DNA of 64,000 nt from Diphasiastrum complanatum (GCA_029204225.1 CM055092.1:74506460-74570459), one strand, 5' to 3'. Shown: positions 11,268 through 22,611, numbered from the stretch's first letter. Notes: generated by a model not told the origin, from the letters alone. A program made the numbers and translations.

Positions 11268-12386
11268 ATGAATATGGATGTTTCTTCTCCTTATATGCTT
11301 TTTGCTTTAGAAACGGTTGAATGCATGAATATTGTGGATTGTGATTCACACATGTGTGGGTTGAAGGATTTCACTTATCATGAGAAATGCAATTTACAAA
11401 GTTATAACATGCAACTTGCCTTAATGTCTAACAACCTAAAAGAAGGAAATTTGACGAAAGGTGAAATCTTTAGGAGACTTAGACAAGAATTTAATGACGT
11501 TTTCCCATAACAGCTTCCTGAGGGTCTTCTCCTCTCTAGGGGAGTTGACCATGGTATTAAATTCCTTCTTGGTAGCTCGCCTGTTTCTTTGTATCTCTAT
11601 AGGATGAATACTACCGAAGAGGACGAAGTTTGTAGGCAACTACAAAACTACCTTAAGATGGGCCATGTAAGGCCTAGTAAGGGGAGCCCCAGTTATTTTA
11701 GTTGGTAAAAAAGACGGAGGTACTTGTCTGTGTGTAGACTTTAAAAAATTAAATAAATTAATAATAAAACCTCAAATGGATGAACTGGTTGGTCGATTGC
11801 ATGGTGCCTTGGAGGAGCATCTCAGGACTGTCTTAATGTTACTTAGACAGGAGAAGCTCTTTGCCAAGGGGTCCAAATGAGTTTTCTTTCAGAAGAGATT
11901 GATCTTGGTCACGTTATTTCGGACCATGGGTTGGAAATTGACCCAAATAAAGTCCGTCAGATTCGTGAATGGCCAATTCCTCAAACCGTTCGGGAGGTTA
12001 AGTCCTTTTTGGGCTTCACGGGGTTTTTTCATAGATTTATCGTGGGATATGCGATAATAGCATTGCCCTTGACAAATGTCCTCAAAGGGGCAAAAAGAAC
12101 CAGCTGACACAGTAAATACAGTCTTCCAGTTACATGGATTGAAGAGATGAATCAAAGTTTTGAGAACCTCAAATATGGTGTATCTACAACGCCTATTTTA
12201 CACATAGTGGATCCTAACAAGCCGTGTGTGCTTGAAACAGATGCCAGTGACTATGCTAAAGGTGCAGTCCTATATCAGGATGGTAGGTTGGTTGCTTTTG
12301 AAAGCAAAAAGTCCCTTATATACACAAACTCAATCATTGGGAGGTACCTTTTCCAATCAGACTATCTCCTGAAAACATATGCATGA
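11268..12386 (+). pseudogene. gypsy reverse transcriptase/RNase H remnant with internal deletion
   Basis: The first piece gives the linker and RT N-terminus: EFNDVFP, RGVDHGIKFLLGS, YRMN, GHVRPSKGSP (11460-11690), then KKDGG..CVDFKKLNK. The finger/palm part with the YxDD active site is missing: from about 11800 the sequence jumps to the RT thumb (LGHVISDHGLEIDPNKV, VREVKSFLGFTGFFHRF; 11877-12105). RNase H follows (PCVLETDASDYAKGAVLYQD, 12222-12290). Coding ends near 12386 with no integrase and no 3' LTR, so the element is both internally deleted and truncated. Confidence 0.8.
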
Positions 12387-12389
12387 AGC

Positions 12390-13338
12390 ATATCTTCCAT
12401 AGACTGGTTAGTACTCTCAGTTTGACCATATGACTCTAGATGATCTGATGAACCCTAGACTTAAAGTGGTTACAAGTATATCAAACACAAAGTGCCAGAA
12501 CTTGCCAATGAGTTCAATTTCTTGGTCACTGACAATATTATTTGGCAAACTATACAACTTGATATTATGAGATTAGAAAAGATATCAATACCTTTCTCAA
12601 GCTCAACCAACCACACTTTGCTCCTTCGATTTTGATATCACACAAGGATCAAAGATGTGTTGCATTGATGATAGAAGGGATAAACATACATCCACTCGCT
12701 CATGCCTACATGTACACGCTTAGTTTATCAGAGACTACCACACTCGACAGTCAAAACTTCTATAGCAACATTCTTCTAGCCTCTACCTTAGGCTACCAGT
12801 GACAACAAATAGACTATTAGAGTGATCACTATGACTTCCATTGTCATTTATCTATTATGTTCTCTACAAGTATGTTTTATTGGTATTTTCTAGACTACAT
12901 GAGTTTCATGTTCGTTTAGTTATTTTATTTGGATCGAAGACGCACTACGTCCCCTAGTACTTTAGTCTTATATACCCTTGAGTACTCTAAAGACATCAAT
13001 ACATCTTTGTTGATTTATCTCATGCATGGATCTTTTTTATGAATGCTTGCAAATAATGATGAACTTAAGAGAACCAAGATTGTAGCAATCATTGTAGTGG
13101 TACCTTCAATTTTCTACTTAAATGACACTAGATTTTGTTGAACTAGCAGTCCTTTTGATGGGTGCTGGTTCTTCTTTATTCTCTTGGATTTTAGCACTCA
13201 AGCCACTTGAATTTTGTGCAAATCTCCCTTGTCTACGAGTAAGAATCTCTCTCTCTCTCTCTCTCTCTATGGTTACCACATACTTGACATGTACTTCATT
13301 AGTCTTATATGCCTTTTGGCATGGAAAAGACAGTAATA

Positions 13339-13381
<43 letters not shown>

Positions 13382-13925
13382 CGCTCACAGGGATCAGAGG
13401 GTGTAGTACTCACCATCACTTTATTGCCAGGATCACAGACCTCCTATCCAGAGACACATTTCACATACTCATAGACGACGTCAGCGGACTCCAGTGCTTC
13501 CCCATGTTGCAGCTCGCATTACATCTTTCTATAGCATCAGCACATATAGGACATCATGACATGGATACATTTATTATGCACACACTCTCATTTTCGCATT
13601 TATCTTAGTTTGTACTAGATGTTTCTTTATTACAGCTTTGGAGACGTTCTATGTGCTCCCATTGTTATCACATACTTGACATGTACTTCATTAGTCTTTT
13701 ATGCCTTTTGGCATGAAAAAGATATTAATAAAGCTTCTTTTTCTTCTCTCTCTCTCTCTCATATTATTGCTCCGTGGATTTTAGGTGAGCATTTCACTCA
13801 TGCTCATTTAGAAATTGATGGATCTTGGCGTTTCCATTGACATATTGTTAGCTGTTATGGCATTGTATGAGTTACAGCCTACAGGACGTTTGAGGTCAAA
13901 GAAGAGTTTATCTTAATCGTTTGAA
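12390..13925. other. Stretch without recognisable genes; CT repeats and a direct repeat
   Basis: No domain is recognised. Pure CT tracts occur at 13245-13268 and 13341-13376. A direct repeat of about 75 bp, CATACTTGACATGTACTTC through GGCAT.AAAAGA, occurs at about 13265-13340 and 13660-13735, each followed by CT-rich sequence. Open frames here are translations of the CT repeats. Confidence 0.6.
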
Positions 13926-13929
13926 AACA

Positions 13930-15425
13930 CCATTGGGGTTGCTCTTTATCTCTACATCATTTGGCCTTTATATTGATGAGCTTGAGAGTGTTATCAAGCA
14001 GGATGGTGGATAGGGGTGTAGACTTTGTGAAACTTTGATTTAGATCCTATTATGTGTTGATGATGTAATCTTAGTCTTCCCTTACCAGGGACAGTCTACA
14101 ACATCTAGACACTTCGCATGCCTTTTGCTCTGCCTGAGGGTTGGAGGTTAATTTGAGGAAGACCAAGATTATGGGCTTCAACACATTGGGTTCTTACATG
14201 CGATGACACGCGTTGACATTGGATGGTTGGCCATTGGAGATGGTTTTATTTATGGGACCTATCTTTAGTAGGAGATATGCAACCACTGGCCAACTTGGGA
14301 AGGGTCAATTTTCTCTTGTAAAGTTGAAGCTGTTATGTTTTAGGCGCCATATTCAAGATGTGTAGAGTAAGTGTCATCTTTTTCACGAACTAGTCACCCC
14401 CATGGCTATGTTTGTAACAGAGACATGGTGTATGTGGCTAAGTTGCATCATGTTCTGAAACACATACAAAAAGCTCGTTAAACGTGCCATCAATCCGGTA
14501 CACGTAGAACGCTCGTTCCGAAATGTGCCAATTTTTTTTTAGGAACTTTGTGAAAGTTACATTTAAGTTTTACTAGAGAGAGGGGTTGTCTGGGGGGTTT
14601 AATGTGGTGCTTCAAACAATGTTTGTCGTAAATTGTAAATTTTAGTGGGTAAGTACTGAAAACTAAATGCGGCTTGCTATCTGAACTGAAACTGGTCTTT
14701 CATGAGTGGAATTACCAACAAAATGAACCATCATGAAATGATGATACATTGAAAGCAACATCGCTTAGGAGCTTCACAAACAAACCAATGTAGTTAGCGC
14801 CGCTATAGAGAATCTTAAAATTGAAATTGCCAAGAACGATTGCCTATAGCCTCCAGAAGATGCAAGGAAAAAAAAAGCCTTACAAGCTGCCCATTTTATT
14901 TTTACTGTTTCTCTCTCTCGCTACATTCATGTCAATCATTTATATCCATAGAGTCTTGGAGTTTGCGGATGCTGATATTGGGAGATTAAGATATTAATGG
15001 CTAGCACTCGCCCCTTTTTGTATGACTTATGAGCACAGGCACTACTCATCATGGCTCTATAAGGTCTCTCTGAGTCACTTGGCAGTTCAATATCTCAACC
15101 TTCCTTAGGGGACTGAGTCATATGTCCACAGGTCAATTACAGATCATATATCCACAATGTCTGATGTGGTTCACTGGGAGAACCGGGGGTCAACTCTTTG
15201 CACCAGCTTCATTTGGAAACAAGCCAGTTCTATTGCATTCCGAGGGAAGACAAGATCTGCCAACTGTGTACTATGGATGAGGTGGAGAGTCGAGACATAG
15301 GAGCAAACACAGAGATCTCCTCTATGCCTCGTATGAGGAGGTGCCATGTGTGTCCCTCATCCTTGATGCGGTGCGTGTCCTCGAATATCCACCTTATAGT
15401 CAACCACCATATCAGACACGTTTGA
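13930..15425 (+). pseudogene. LINE (non-LTR retrotransposon) reverse-transcriptase remnant
   Basis: The reading FGLYIDELESVIKQDGG, then LLCVDDVILVF (a variant of the LINE YADD box), then a NLRKTKIM-like segment (13960-14190) is the order seen in plant LINE reverse transcriptases. About 1 kb later, PREDKICQLCTMDEVE (15238-15290) matches the Cys-containing end of plant LINE pol. Frameshifts, stops and intervening non-coding sequence (14480-15040) show an old, degraded copy. I see no ORF1 and no poly-A tail. Confidence 0.6.
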
Positions 15426-15539
15426 GAAATCATTGGACTTTGCAAAGTAAGCCGCTGATGCTCCGGGGATTCGAAAAAGGTAAAAAAAACTCTGAAGAAT
15501 GAATGTTTCAAACATGTTGAAATGCCTGAGTTTCAAAAC

Positions 15540-15660
15540 ACAGATGGAGCAACAACCAAATGTTTTTGGCTGCTATGCTTTTTGGAGTAGGCAGCTTGTG
15601 CCCTTGAGTGGAATCAAACTTCCGACCTCAAGGTGACGAAAGGACCTTCAACCAAGAAGC
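15540..15660 (-). repeat. Possible tRNA-derived SINE head
   Basis: Read on the minus strand, TTGGTTGAAGG (about 15644-15653) resembles a pol III A box and AGTTTGATTCC (about 15610-15620) resembles a B box, with a CTTGAGGTC segment between them as in many plant SINE heads. No full tRNA cloverleaf forms, and no poly-A or target duplication was identified. Tentative. Confidence 0.35.
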
Positions 15661-15664
15661 CACT

Positions 15665-16190
15665 TATTTGTGGATAATATTCTCTCTATTTGTGTCACAA
15701 AACAATGCTCACCAATGTAGCTAGTTTTACCATATCTTGACAATTTGCACACATCCACATGAAATTGCTCAAACATGAGATAGAACAAGTAAAGTAAACT
15801 TGAACAACACTTCCTTGCTGCTCCTTTGACCTTACTTGAGTCTTCAATATGCTGCAAAAATAGACCCATAACACCTTTGCCAATTACCTCTCCTTTGATG
15901 TTCTTGACTAGCTCCAAATTGCCACCTTCCCTTTTGACTAGTTGAAGCGCTTTGAGATCAACCTCTTGATCTTCAACTTGACCATCAAAGTCATTGAACA
16001 AAATTTGTTTTCTAGATCCATTACTTGATTTTTCAGCAAGATAACATCCATCCACTTGCATAGCTCCATGTACACAAGAAGATCCTCCAAAAGATGTTCC
16101 ACTCTTCATAAGAGATTGATACTCAAGATCCATTGCTTGGATCCACTCCTCTTCTTTCCTTGCTTGATCTACATTTGTAGGCATTTTCTT
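15665..16190 (-). pseudogene. copia RT start fused to a dispersed repeat
   Basis: On the minus strand from about 16184 the reading KEEEWIQAMDLEYQSLMKS is the conserved start of the copia reverse transcriptase (E..W..AM..E..SL). After about 30 residues homology stops and the frame continues for 140 residues (LELVKNIKGEVIGKGVMG, IEDSSKVKGAARK). That segment recurs in the opposite orientation at 27757-27915, so it is a dispersed repeat, not part of copia. Its own origin is unknown. Confidence 0.55.
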
Positions 16191-16210
16191 TTTGCTTCTT
16201 CCACCTTTTC

Positions 16211-16453
16211 TTTATACTGATAGTCAGGACCATCTTTTTGCAGAGGGACAGTTATATGCCAAATATTATGGACAGGCACAAAATATGTAGCATAGGTCTG
16301 CAACTAATCAAGTCACCATTTGGGCCTGTCATTTGTGTTTAGCATTTATTGATTATTTTGATAATTATCGGGCCTTTAGACGTAGGGTGCAGACTCTAAT
16401 CTTTGGTGGGCACTTGGACATTTTGAGTAGGCCTTTAAGGCCTCATTATTGAT
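16211..16453 (+). pseudogene. Coding-like remnant, family unknown
   Basis: Two adjacent frames read as protein: LYTDSQDHLFAEGQLYAKYYG (16211-16290) and RSATNQVTIWACHLCLAF to RRVQTLIFGGHLDILSRPL (16295-16450, ending in a stop). Residue composition looks like genuine protein, but I do not recognise it. A one-base frame change separates the halves. It ends about 225 bp before the hAT insertion site. Confidence 0.3.
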
Positions 16454-16900
16454 GGTTCATTGACTGGAGGATAGTTCCGTGAGTGGCAACTTAGATCAGT
16501 TACATTAGATTGAGCTTAGTTCTGTAGATCACTGGTAGAGATTGAGTTTATAATGGATTATCATTGTTCATTGATCTATGCATATGCAGTCTTTTCTTCC
16601 TATCATTGTTCTATTATGATTTTTGTCCTTGACCTAGCCTTAACTTGGTCCCTCACAGGCTATATATATAGGCCAGTTCAGACATGAGGGTCCGGGCCGG
16701 ATGCGGCCTTGTCGCGTCCGCGTTCGACGCCCGGACCCGGATGCGTCCGACCCCTGGACGCGTCCCAAAAAACATTTTAAATTTTTTTCTGGACGCGTCC
16801 AGCTTCCGGATGCGTTTTTTAATCTAAAAAAAAAAAGGGTGCGCGGGCAGCGGAACAGTCCGCAGAAGCCCGAGAAGGAGAGAGGAGAGAAAGAGGGCGG

Positions 16901-16945
<45 letters not shown>

Positions 16946-17179
16946 ATGGTGTGTGTGTGTGGGTTAATTGATTTGTGTATGCACAAATGTGTGTGTGTGT
17001 GGTGATCTGTGTGAGAGAGAGAGAGGAAGAGATTGAGAGTGTGAGAGACAGAGAGAGGATTTGTGTGTGCGCGCGCGTGTACGAGACATGGTGTGTGTGT
17101 CAGTTTAGGGTTTAGGGTCTGCGTGCTTGGGTTTGGGGTTTAGGAGGAGAGAGAGAGAGAGATATTAGATTTGCGTGCT

Positions 17180-17196
<17 letters not shown>

Positions 17197-17253
<57 letters not shown>
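17197..17253 (+). repeat. (GA)n leader directly abutting the transposase ATG
   Basis: A pure GA tract, preceded by a GT tract (17181-17197) and by TTTAGGGTTTAGGG (17104-17117), runs up to the base before the start codon at 17254. The 5' leader of this gene is thus almost entirely GA/GT repeat. Confidence 0.9.
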
Positions 17254-17258
<5 letters not shown>

Positions 17259-19359
17259 CGCTCGTCCCATTTGGAATGAGGTGGAGTTGATGCCCGACAA
17301 AAAGTGGCGTTGCCCTTTTTGTCGAAAGCAGTTCACAGGGAACGCCTCTCGGGTTCGAGCACATCTAAGGGGATTGCGAGTCCGACCCACGGGGGGACGC
17401 TACGGGATCGGCGTTTGTATGGTCATCCCCTCTGTGAAGAGGGCTCGCATTCTCGAGGCATAGGTGCTGAGCCCGGCGAGCCGTCCACAGATGCCGCAGA
17501 CTCTATTTCCACTGGTGCACCCACTGCCACCGCCCCTGCCACTGGTACACCCACCACCACCGCCCCCATCCCTGCCGCCGCATCCGCACCCGCCTCCGCC
17601 TCCGCCTCTGCCACAACCACCCCCACCCCCTCCGCCAGTACTCCCCATGGATCCACAGCCTCCACTGCTGCACCTACGCCTGTGCCACCACCGTCAGATC
17701 TACACGGTCCGTCCACATCCTCCGCTTCCGCACCTACACCTATGCCACCACCTCCAGATCCGCATCGTCCATCCACATCCTGAGGCACCAGACTGATGTC
17801 CATACCGGGATCTTTCAGAGAGGGGCAGTATAGAGAGGCCACCAGGACCATAGCACAGATGTTCTATGACCTGAACCTTCCCTTTATCATGGCATCATCC
17901 CGCATCTTTTGAGAGGCTATCTCGAAAGTTGCAGTTTGCGGGCCCGACTACACACCACCCACAGCTGACGCACTACGCGGCCCTTTGCTCCAGGAGCGGG
18001 TTGCATCCGTCAGAGAAAGACTAGCCGCACTGCAGGAGGCTTGGGATATATACAGCTGTTCCATCATGGTTGATAGGTGGACTGATCGTCGTAAACGTCC
18101 ACTCATCAACGTGATTGTTTCTAGTTGTTACAGTTCCATGTTCCTGCGCAGCATCGACGCCTCCGAGGCAGGGAGAGTGCATTCGGCTGAGTACATTTAC
18201 GGCATCATCCGCACAGTGATAGAGGAGGTCGGGCCACAACGCATTGTCCAGGTACAATTTTCTTTCATGATACAAAAGTTTTGCGTAGTTTTCGATTGAT
18301 TGCAATGTGTTTCCAAGCTGTGAAGGCTCGACTTGAAGAAGCCCACTCGCACCCGCTTCGCCTTCCAGTTCATCATGCTTGAGCGGCTACACAAGCTCAA
18401 GGGTGATTTGCGGCGCATGGCTACTTCTGCAGAGTTCACCGCCATGGACCTGTCCACGACCCCAGAGGGCTTGGCCTTCCACGACATCCTCTTCATGGAG
18501 CCTTTCTGGGTGGATATGCAGCAGTTGATGGACGTCATGCGCCCCATCTACTCTGTTCTGAGGCTCGTTGATCGCAAGGGGTGCACGATGGGCCTCATTT
18601 ATGAGTTCATGGACCGTATAGGCGAGTCTCTCCAGCGTTCTGAGCTGGACCTTGCCAGGTATAACTTTTTTCCGTCTCACCATCCTTTCTTCCATTTTGC
18701 ACTCTGTTTCGTCTTGCTGCCGCAACACGATGGTATGTATTTGTTGCCTCCACATGGTATGGTCCACAGGTTGGAGCCTATCAGGCCGTTGTGGTGGCGA
18801 CGATGGGATAAGTTTCACTGGCCCATTCACAGTGTGGCCCACATACTGCATCCGCTGTTTCAGAGCGAGAGGCAGTATGACGACTTGCGTATGCGAGCGG
18901 AACTGGTCAGCGTTCAGCCTTGTTCACACGAACAGGCGGAACCGTCTGACAACTGAGCGATGCAATGACTTGCTGTACTGCAACACCAACACCAGGGTGG
19001 TTCGACGCATCACGGACAACATAGAGTTTGCGAGGGAGACAGAGGCTGCCGCCCAAAGACAGATTGCTCAGAGACGATTCAGAGCATCACAGGCAGTCGG
19101 TTCTTCTCAGAGACCCCCTCGTGGCAGAGGGAGACCCCCAGGCAGGAGTGTACCACAGAGGGTTCCTTTCGGCAGACCTAGAGGCAGGCCAGCCAAGAGG
19201 GGACGCACCGATGATTTTTCTAGTCATCTCTTGGCAGGCGTTGGCCCAGACTTGGAGGAGTCCCAGATGCCTCCAGACTCCCAGCCAGACTTTGTATTTG
19301 ACACCCCTGAGGATGCATCTGGCACGCAGAGGGATGATTTTTTTAGCACAGACTTGTAG
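17254..19359 (+). pseudogene. hAT transposase (BED finger, DUF659-type core, hATC, AT-hook tail), decayed
   Basis: ATG at 17254 follows the GA leader. Residues WRCPFCRKQFTGNASRVRAHL form a BED-type zinc finger. A Pro/Ala/Ser/Thr-rich linker (17460-17780) is shifted in frame. The core follows: CGPDYTPPTADALRGPLLQE, CSIMVDRWTDRRKRPLINV and EYIYGIIRTVIEEVGPQRIV (17930-18250) are the DUF659 region with catalytic DxxTD-like DRWTD. After a probable intron comes EPFWVDMQQLMDVMRPIYSV (18500-18560). An intron at 18659-18769 (GT-AG) joins LDLAR to LEPIRPLWW. The C-terminal dimerisation motif CERNWSAFSLVHTNRRNRL (about 18890-18950) comes directly after with a frame change, so part of the RNase-H-like fold is deleted. 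The tail holds RGRGRPPGR and RPRGRPAKRGR, two AT-hook-like motifs. A stop at about 17911 and at least two frameshifts make it non-functional. BED and AT-hook regions should bind DNA. Confidence 0.85.
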
Positions 19360-19515
19360 ATATTGATACACACAGACTATCATGTATATTGGCATCAGAT
19401 GAGATGTATATATTTTTTTACAGTTTATTCGTGTCATGGCTAGTTTATCATGATTGTTTACAAATGGTTAGCTCTATGAAATTTGAATGGTTAGTTAGAG
19501 ATGGTTTGCTCTGTG

Positions 19516-19620
<105 letters not shown>

Positions 19621-20012
19621 GTGGTATAGAAACTGTAAATGCTTGAGCTATTGTGGTACACAAGCGCATCTTCATGTCTCTTAGATCATATGCATCATGT
19701 CCAATCATTGAACCCTAAACAGTAAACCCCACAGCCATAATCATCATACACAATTACACAAAAATTGAGAGCAGATGCACTTCACAGAAATACACCCCAT
19801 TACATTGCAATACGCCAAGCACGCGTTGCACAAAAAACACACCGTACATTAATTCATCAGATGTATCAAAATAACAATACGTATTCCCGCCATATACGGT
19901 TGGGGCTGTTCTTTACACTTTGTTAGACACTAAATGCTGCCTCATCTATTGCCGAAAATTACATAACAACAGTCAGCCACATACGGCTAGACCCCATCTA
20001 TTTCAAACATTC

Positions 20013-20378
20013 CTATGGATCCTCCACTGACTCCTCACCCTCGTCAGGTGCATTGTTCTGTCGCTCTCGCTCTGCCTCCCGGCCAGCTCGAGCTTCCTCC
20101 TGGTTAGCCCGACGGCGGGCCGCCTTTTCCCTGACCAGGATGAGCTGTCGTCGTGTGAAGTTCATTCCAATCTGCTCATCCAAATCCAGCTCGACAGCGG
20201 GGGCAGGGGCGACAGCGGGGGCGGGTGGCTCCGGTTCCGGATTTCTCTGCCGAGTCTGTCGCAACATCTCTGCAATGTTTGCCTCTTGCTTCCGATGCCT
20301 TTGGTTGTGCCTTCGGACATCTTCCTCGAGCTTCCTCCTGGCTTCGCCCTCGGGCTTTGGTGGTATGCGCTCCGCCAT
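20013..20378 (-). CDS. ORF2 of hAT copy A: small charged protein of unknown function
   Basis: An intact 121-residue reading frame. The start at 20378 (MAERIPPKPEG) is chosen because it lines up with the MAGRAP start of copy C; an upstream ATG at 20414 is possible. Shared with the other two copies are a basic block (RRHNQRHRKQEA), a variable Pro-rich middle (here PEPEPPAPAVAPAPAVE), a block IGMNFTRRQLILVREKAARR, and an acidic end with RQNNAPDEGEESVEDP. It is strongly charged with likely helices and probably coiled coil; no signal peptide or membrane segment. Its 3' flank and its leader (repeated TCTCACAGCC words) are also conserved. It runs convergent to the transposase. I do not recognise the family. 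It may help transposition or bind nucleic acid; this is inference. Confidence 0.65.
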   Translation of the reverse strand: MAERIPPKPEGEARRKLEEDVRRHNQRHRKQEANIAEMLRQTRQRNPEPEPPAPAVAPAPAVELDLDEQIGMNFTRRQLILVREKAARRRANQEEARAGREAERERQNNAPDEGEESVEDP

Positions 20379-20514
20379 CTCACGATGTCCTATTGCTCTC
20401 ACTGGCTCTCTCACAGCCTATCACAATGCCTCTCACAGCTTCTCTGTCACAGCCTCTCACTGGCTCTCTCACAGTCTCGTGAGTGCCTATTTAACACCAC
20501 AGCCTGTTCCCCCA

Positions 20515-20750
20515 TGTGCAGTTGTTGATGATCCCTCCATGTGCCGTTGTACCTGCCCCCATTTGTTGCTCCCCCACGTGCTGCACTCCCATTGGCCCCA
20601 TGGCCTGCTCCTCCACAGTGCCCATGTGCTACTGTACCTGCCCCCATGTGTAGCTCCCCCATGTGCTGCACTCCGATTGGGCCCGTGGTCTGCTCCCCCA
20701 CAGTGTCCATGTGACATTGTACCTGCCCCAATTTGTTGCCCATGTGATGT
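20515..20750. repeat. 85-bp tandem repeats upstream of ORF2
   Basis: The word TGTACCTGCCCC recurs with its ACCTG at 20551, 20636 and 20721, exactly 85 bp apart, within similar surrounding sequence (CCCATGTGCTGCACTCC, TTGGGCCC/TTGGCCCC). About 2.5 units lie 140 to 370 bp upstream of the ORF2 start, a position suited to promoter repeats. Confidence 0.8.
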
Positions 20751-20762
20751 ACCTCCCAAAGC

Positions 20763-20811
20763 CCTAAACCTATCTCATCACATAGGGCCTATGTGATAGG
20801 ATAGGTTTAGG
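20763..20811. repeat. Telomere-box inverted repeat
   Basis: Arms of 24 bp with two mismatches flank one central base: CCTAAACCTATC..ATCACATAGG against its inverse. Each outer arm carries a CCTAAACC/GGTTTAGG word, and TTTAGGG continues to the right. It lies inside copy A between ORF2 promoter repeats and the right end. Confidence 0.8.
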
Positions 20812-21396
20812 GTTTAGGGTGATGAGATGGTACTGTGTAGGAGATGGTACTATGTAGGTCTTGAACTTCCCTGTGTTGAATGACACTGTGGAGCATAAGT
20901 AATTAGTAAGTTGTTGAGGTTCATCCGAGGAGCGCATTGTTTACCTATATTTATATAATAGTATAATATAGATCCGTCAGGGAGAGAGAGATAGTGAGGG
21001 CACGAGTCTACAGAGTTTTGGAGACTCAAAAAATATAAATTGTTGCTCTTTTGTGTCCGACCACAGAGATATCAGACATGGGAGGCATGGGGGTGGTGGT
21101 TTTTGTTGCAAATTTTTTTGGGTACCGTTTTCCTATATTTTAACAGGAGGGGGCAGGTGGGTGCTAGATACCCTCTGATAATTAATTCTGGGGGGGGGGA
21201 GGGGGCAGGGGTCATAAATTGTTTATATTTCGCTTTGGGGATGTGGGACAGCGAGGGCAAAGGCCTGTATTTTTTTTTTTGAATTTTTTTTTTTGAAAAT
21301 GGGGGGACGCGTCCAGATGCGGAAGCACCCCTGAGGCAGCCGTGTCCAGACGCGGACGCGCGTCTGCGTCCAGCCCCCGCTTCCTTAGGGCCAGTT

Positions 21397-22611
21397 AGCC
21401 TCATTATCAGTGGCTGCTAGTTCTTAGATCAGAGAATAGTATCAGCATAGCTTCAAATTATGTTTATCTCAGAGACTGAGTCATGAAGTATTTTCATGGA
21501 AATTGTTGTTGAATTATTATTCAGCTTTACAGTGATATACACATTTACAGTATTTTTGCTTGTGTTACACTAGCCTTTGAAGTTTATGTTGTGGTCCTGA
21601 ACTTTTATTCACTTATAATGGCTTTTATTTAGAGACAGGAAATTTATCATAGGTTTCTGAAGAACAATAAATGATTTCTGACCAAAGTTTTGTGACTAAA
21701 TAAATATATTGAGAAATTTGTTTTGGGCATATTTGACAGTGCTAAAAGCTTGTTAACAACAAGTCTCGTTGGCAGCTTTTTGAATGGAGTGTGTACTGAG
21801 CAGACTTTTTGGCGTTGCCTTTGATAAAATGAGGTAGAACTGTTACCTACTTTGTTTTCAAAAGTTGTGAAGGCGTGTACAATTTTAGTAGCAATGTATA
21901 TTTGTATATGTGAAATGGATTGAAACAGTGTGTATTTTGCTGTATTGTCATCTTAGTGGGACTGTTGAAATGAGCCCATTTCAGGTTAAGTTCTGGTGTT
22001 TAAAAAAGAGAGTTTTGAGGAACACATCTCGTTTTGGCAATAGGCTTCTAAATACTGATTGACTGGAGAGTTGGGGTTGATTTGAAAAGATTAGTTATGT
22101 ATTGAGTTAATGGTAAGCACCAGATCATCTTTCAGAGAGTGTATGTGAAAAGAATTGGTCACTGAGATGAACGACAAATTTCTTAATCCAGATAGCAAGC
22201 AAGAGAGCCCAAACTATGTAGATACGTACATACATACATATCATATTTGCATAGTGTGTTCCGGAACACGTTCTGACTTTGTTATGAAAATTTGGAAAGT
22301 TAGTGAAATTGTTGAAAAGCTGGTTTATAGGAAAGCCGGCAAAGTATAGGAATGGAACTGGCATTTATTTTTGTTCTGTGAAATCCTACTCCTGCGATCC
22401 ACAATTTTTAGGAATCATTTGCCTCACTGATCTGCGAATGTGAAAAAGAATTGTGAACTGGCAATTCATTAATCTGCCAACCCATTAATTGTTGTCATGA
22501 TTATGAATATGTTTTGCATTGACGACGACTCTGAATCAGGGAAAAACAGTTTCATTGGTGAACTCACCTGACAACAAGCCTGCAGCATGTGTTGAACAAT
22601 TTTCAACTGCA
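21397..22611. other. AT-rich stretch without recognisable genes
   Basis: This lies between hAT copies A and B. Small frames show no domain. Short CATA repeats occur at 22223-22242. It is probably the pre-insertion host sequence or old decayed repeats. Confidence 0.6.

Noticed and set aside
17112-17390. Open frames rich in Ser-Leu, Arg-Glu or His-Thr (also at 19389-19708, 23083-23428, 25776-26012, 37897-38325, 39628-39891, 41109-41424)
   Set aside because: They are translations of GA/CT, CA/TG microsatellites, open in several frames on both strands, with no conserved sequence outside the repeats.
17400-17851. Gly/Ala-rich minus-strand frames opposite the transposase
   Set aside because: They are shadows of the Pro/Ala/Ser/Thr-rich linker of the transposase; low-complexity GC-rich sequence opens all frames.
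20800-20820. Interstitial telomere from chromosome fusion (TTTAGGG words, also at 17104, 25730, 38921, 40001)
   Set aside because: Only two to three repeats each, always at matching places in hAT copies, so they are element sequence and not telomere relics.
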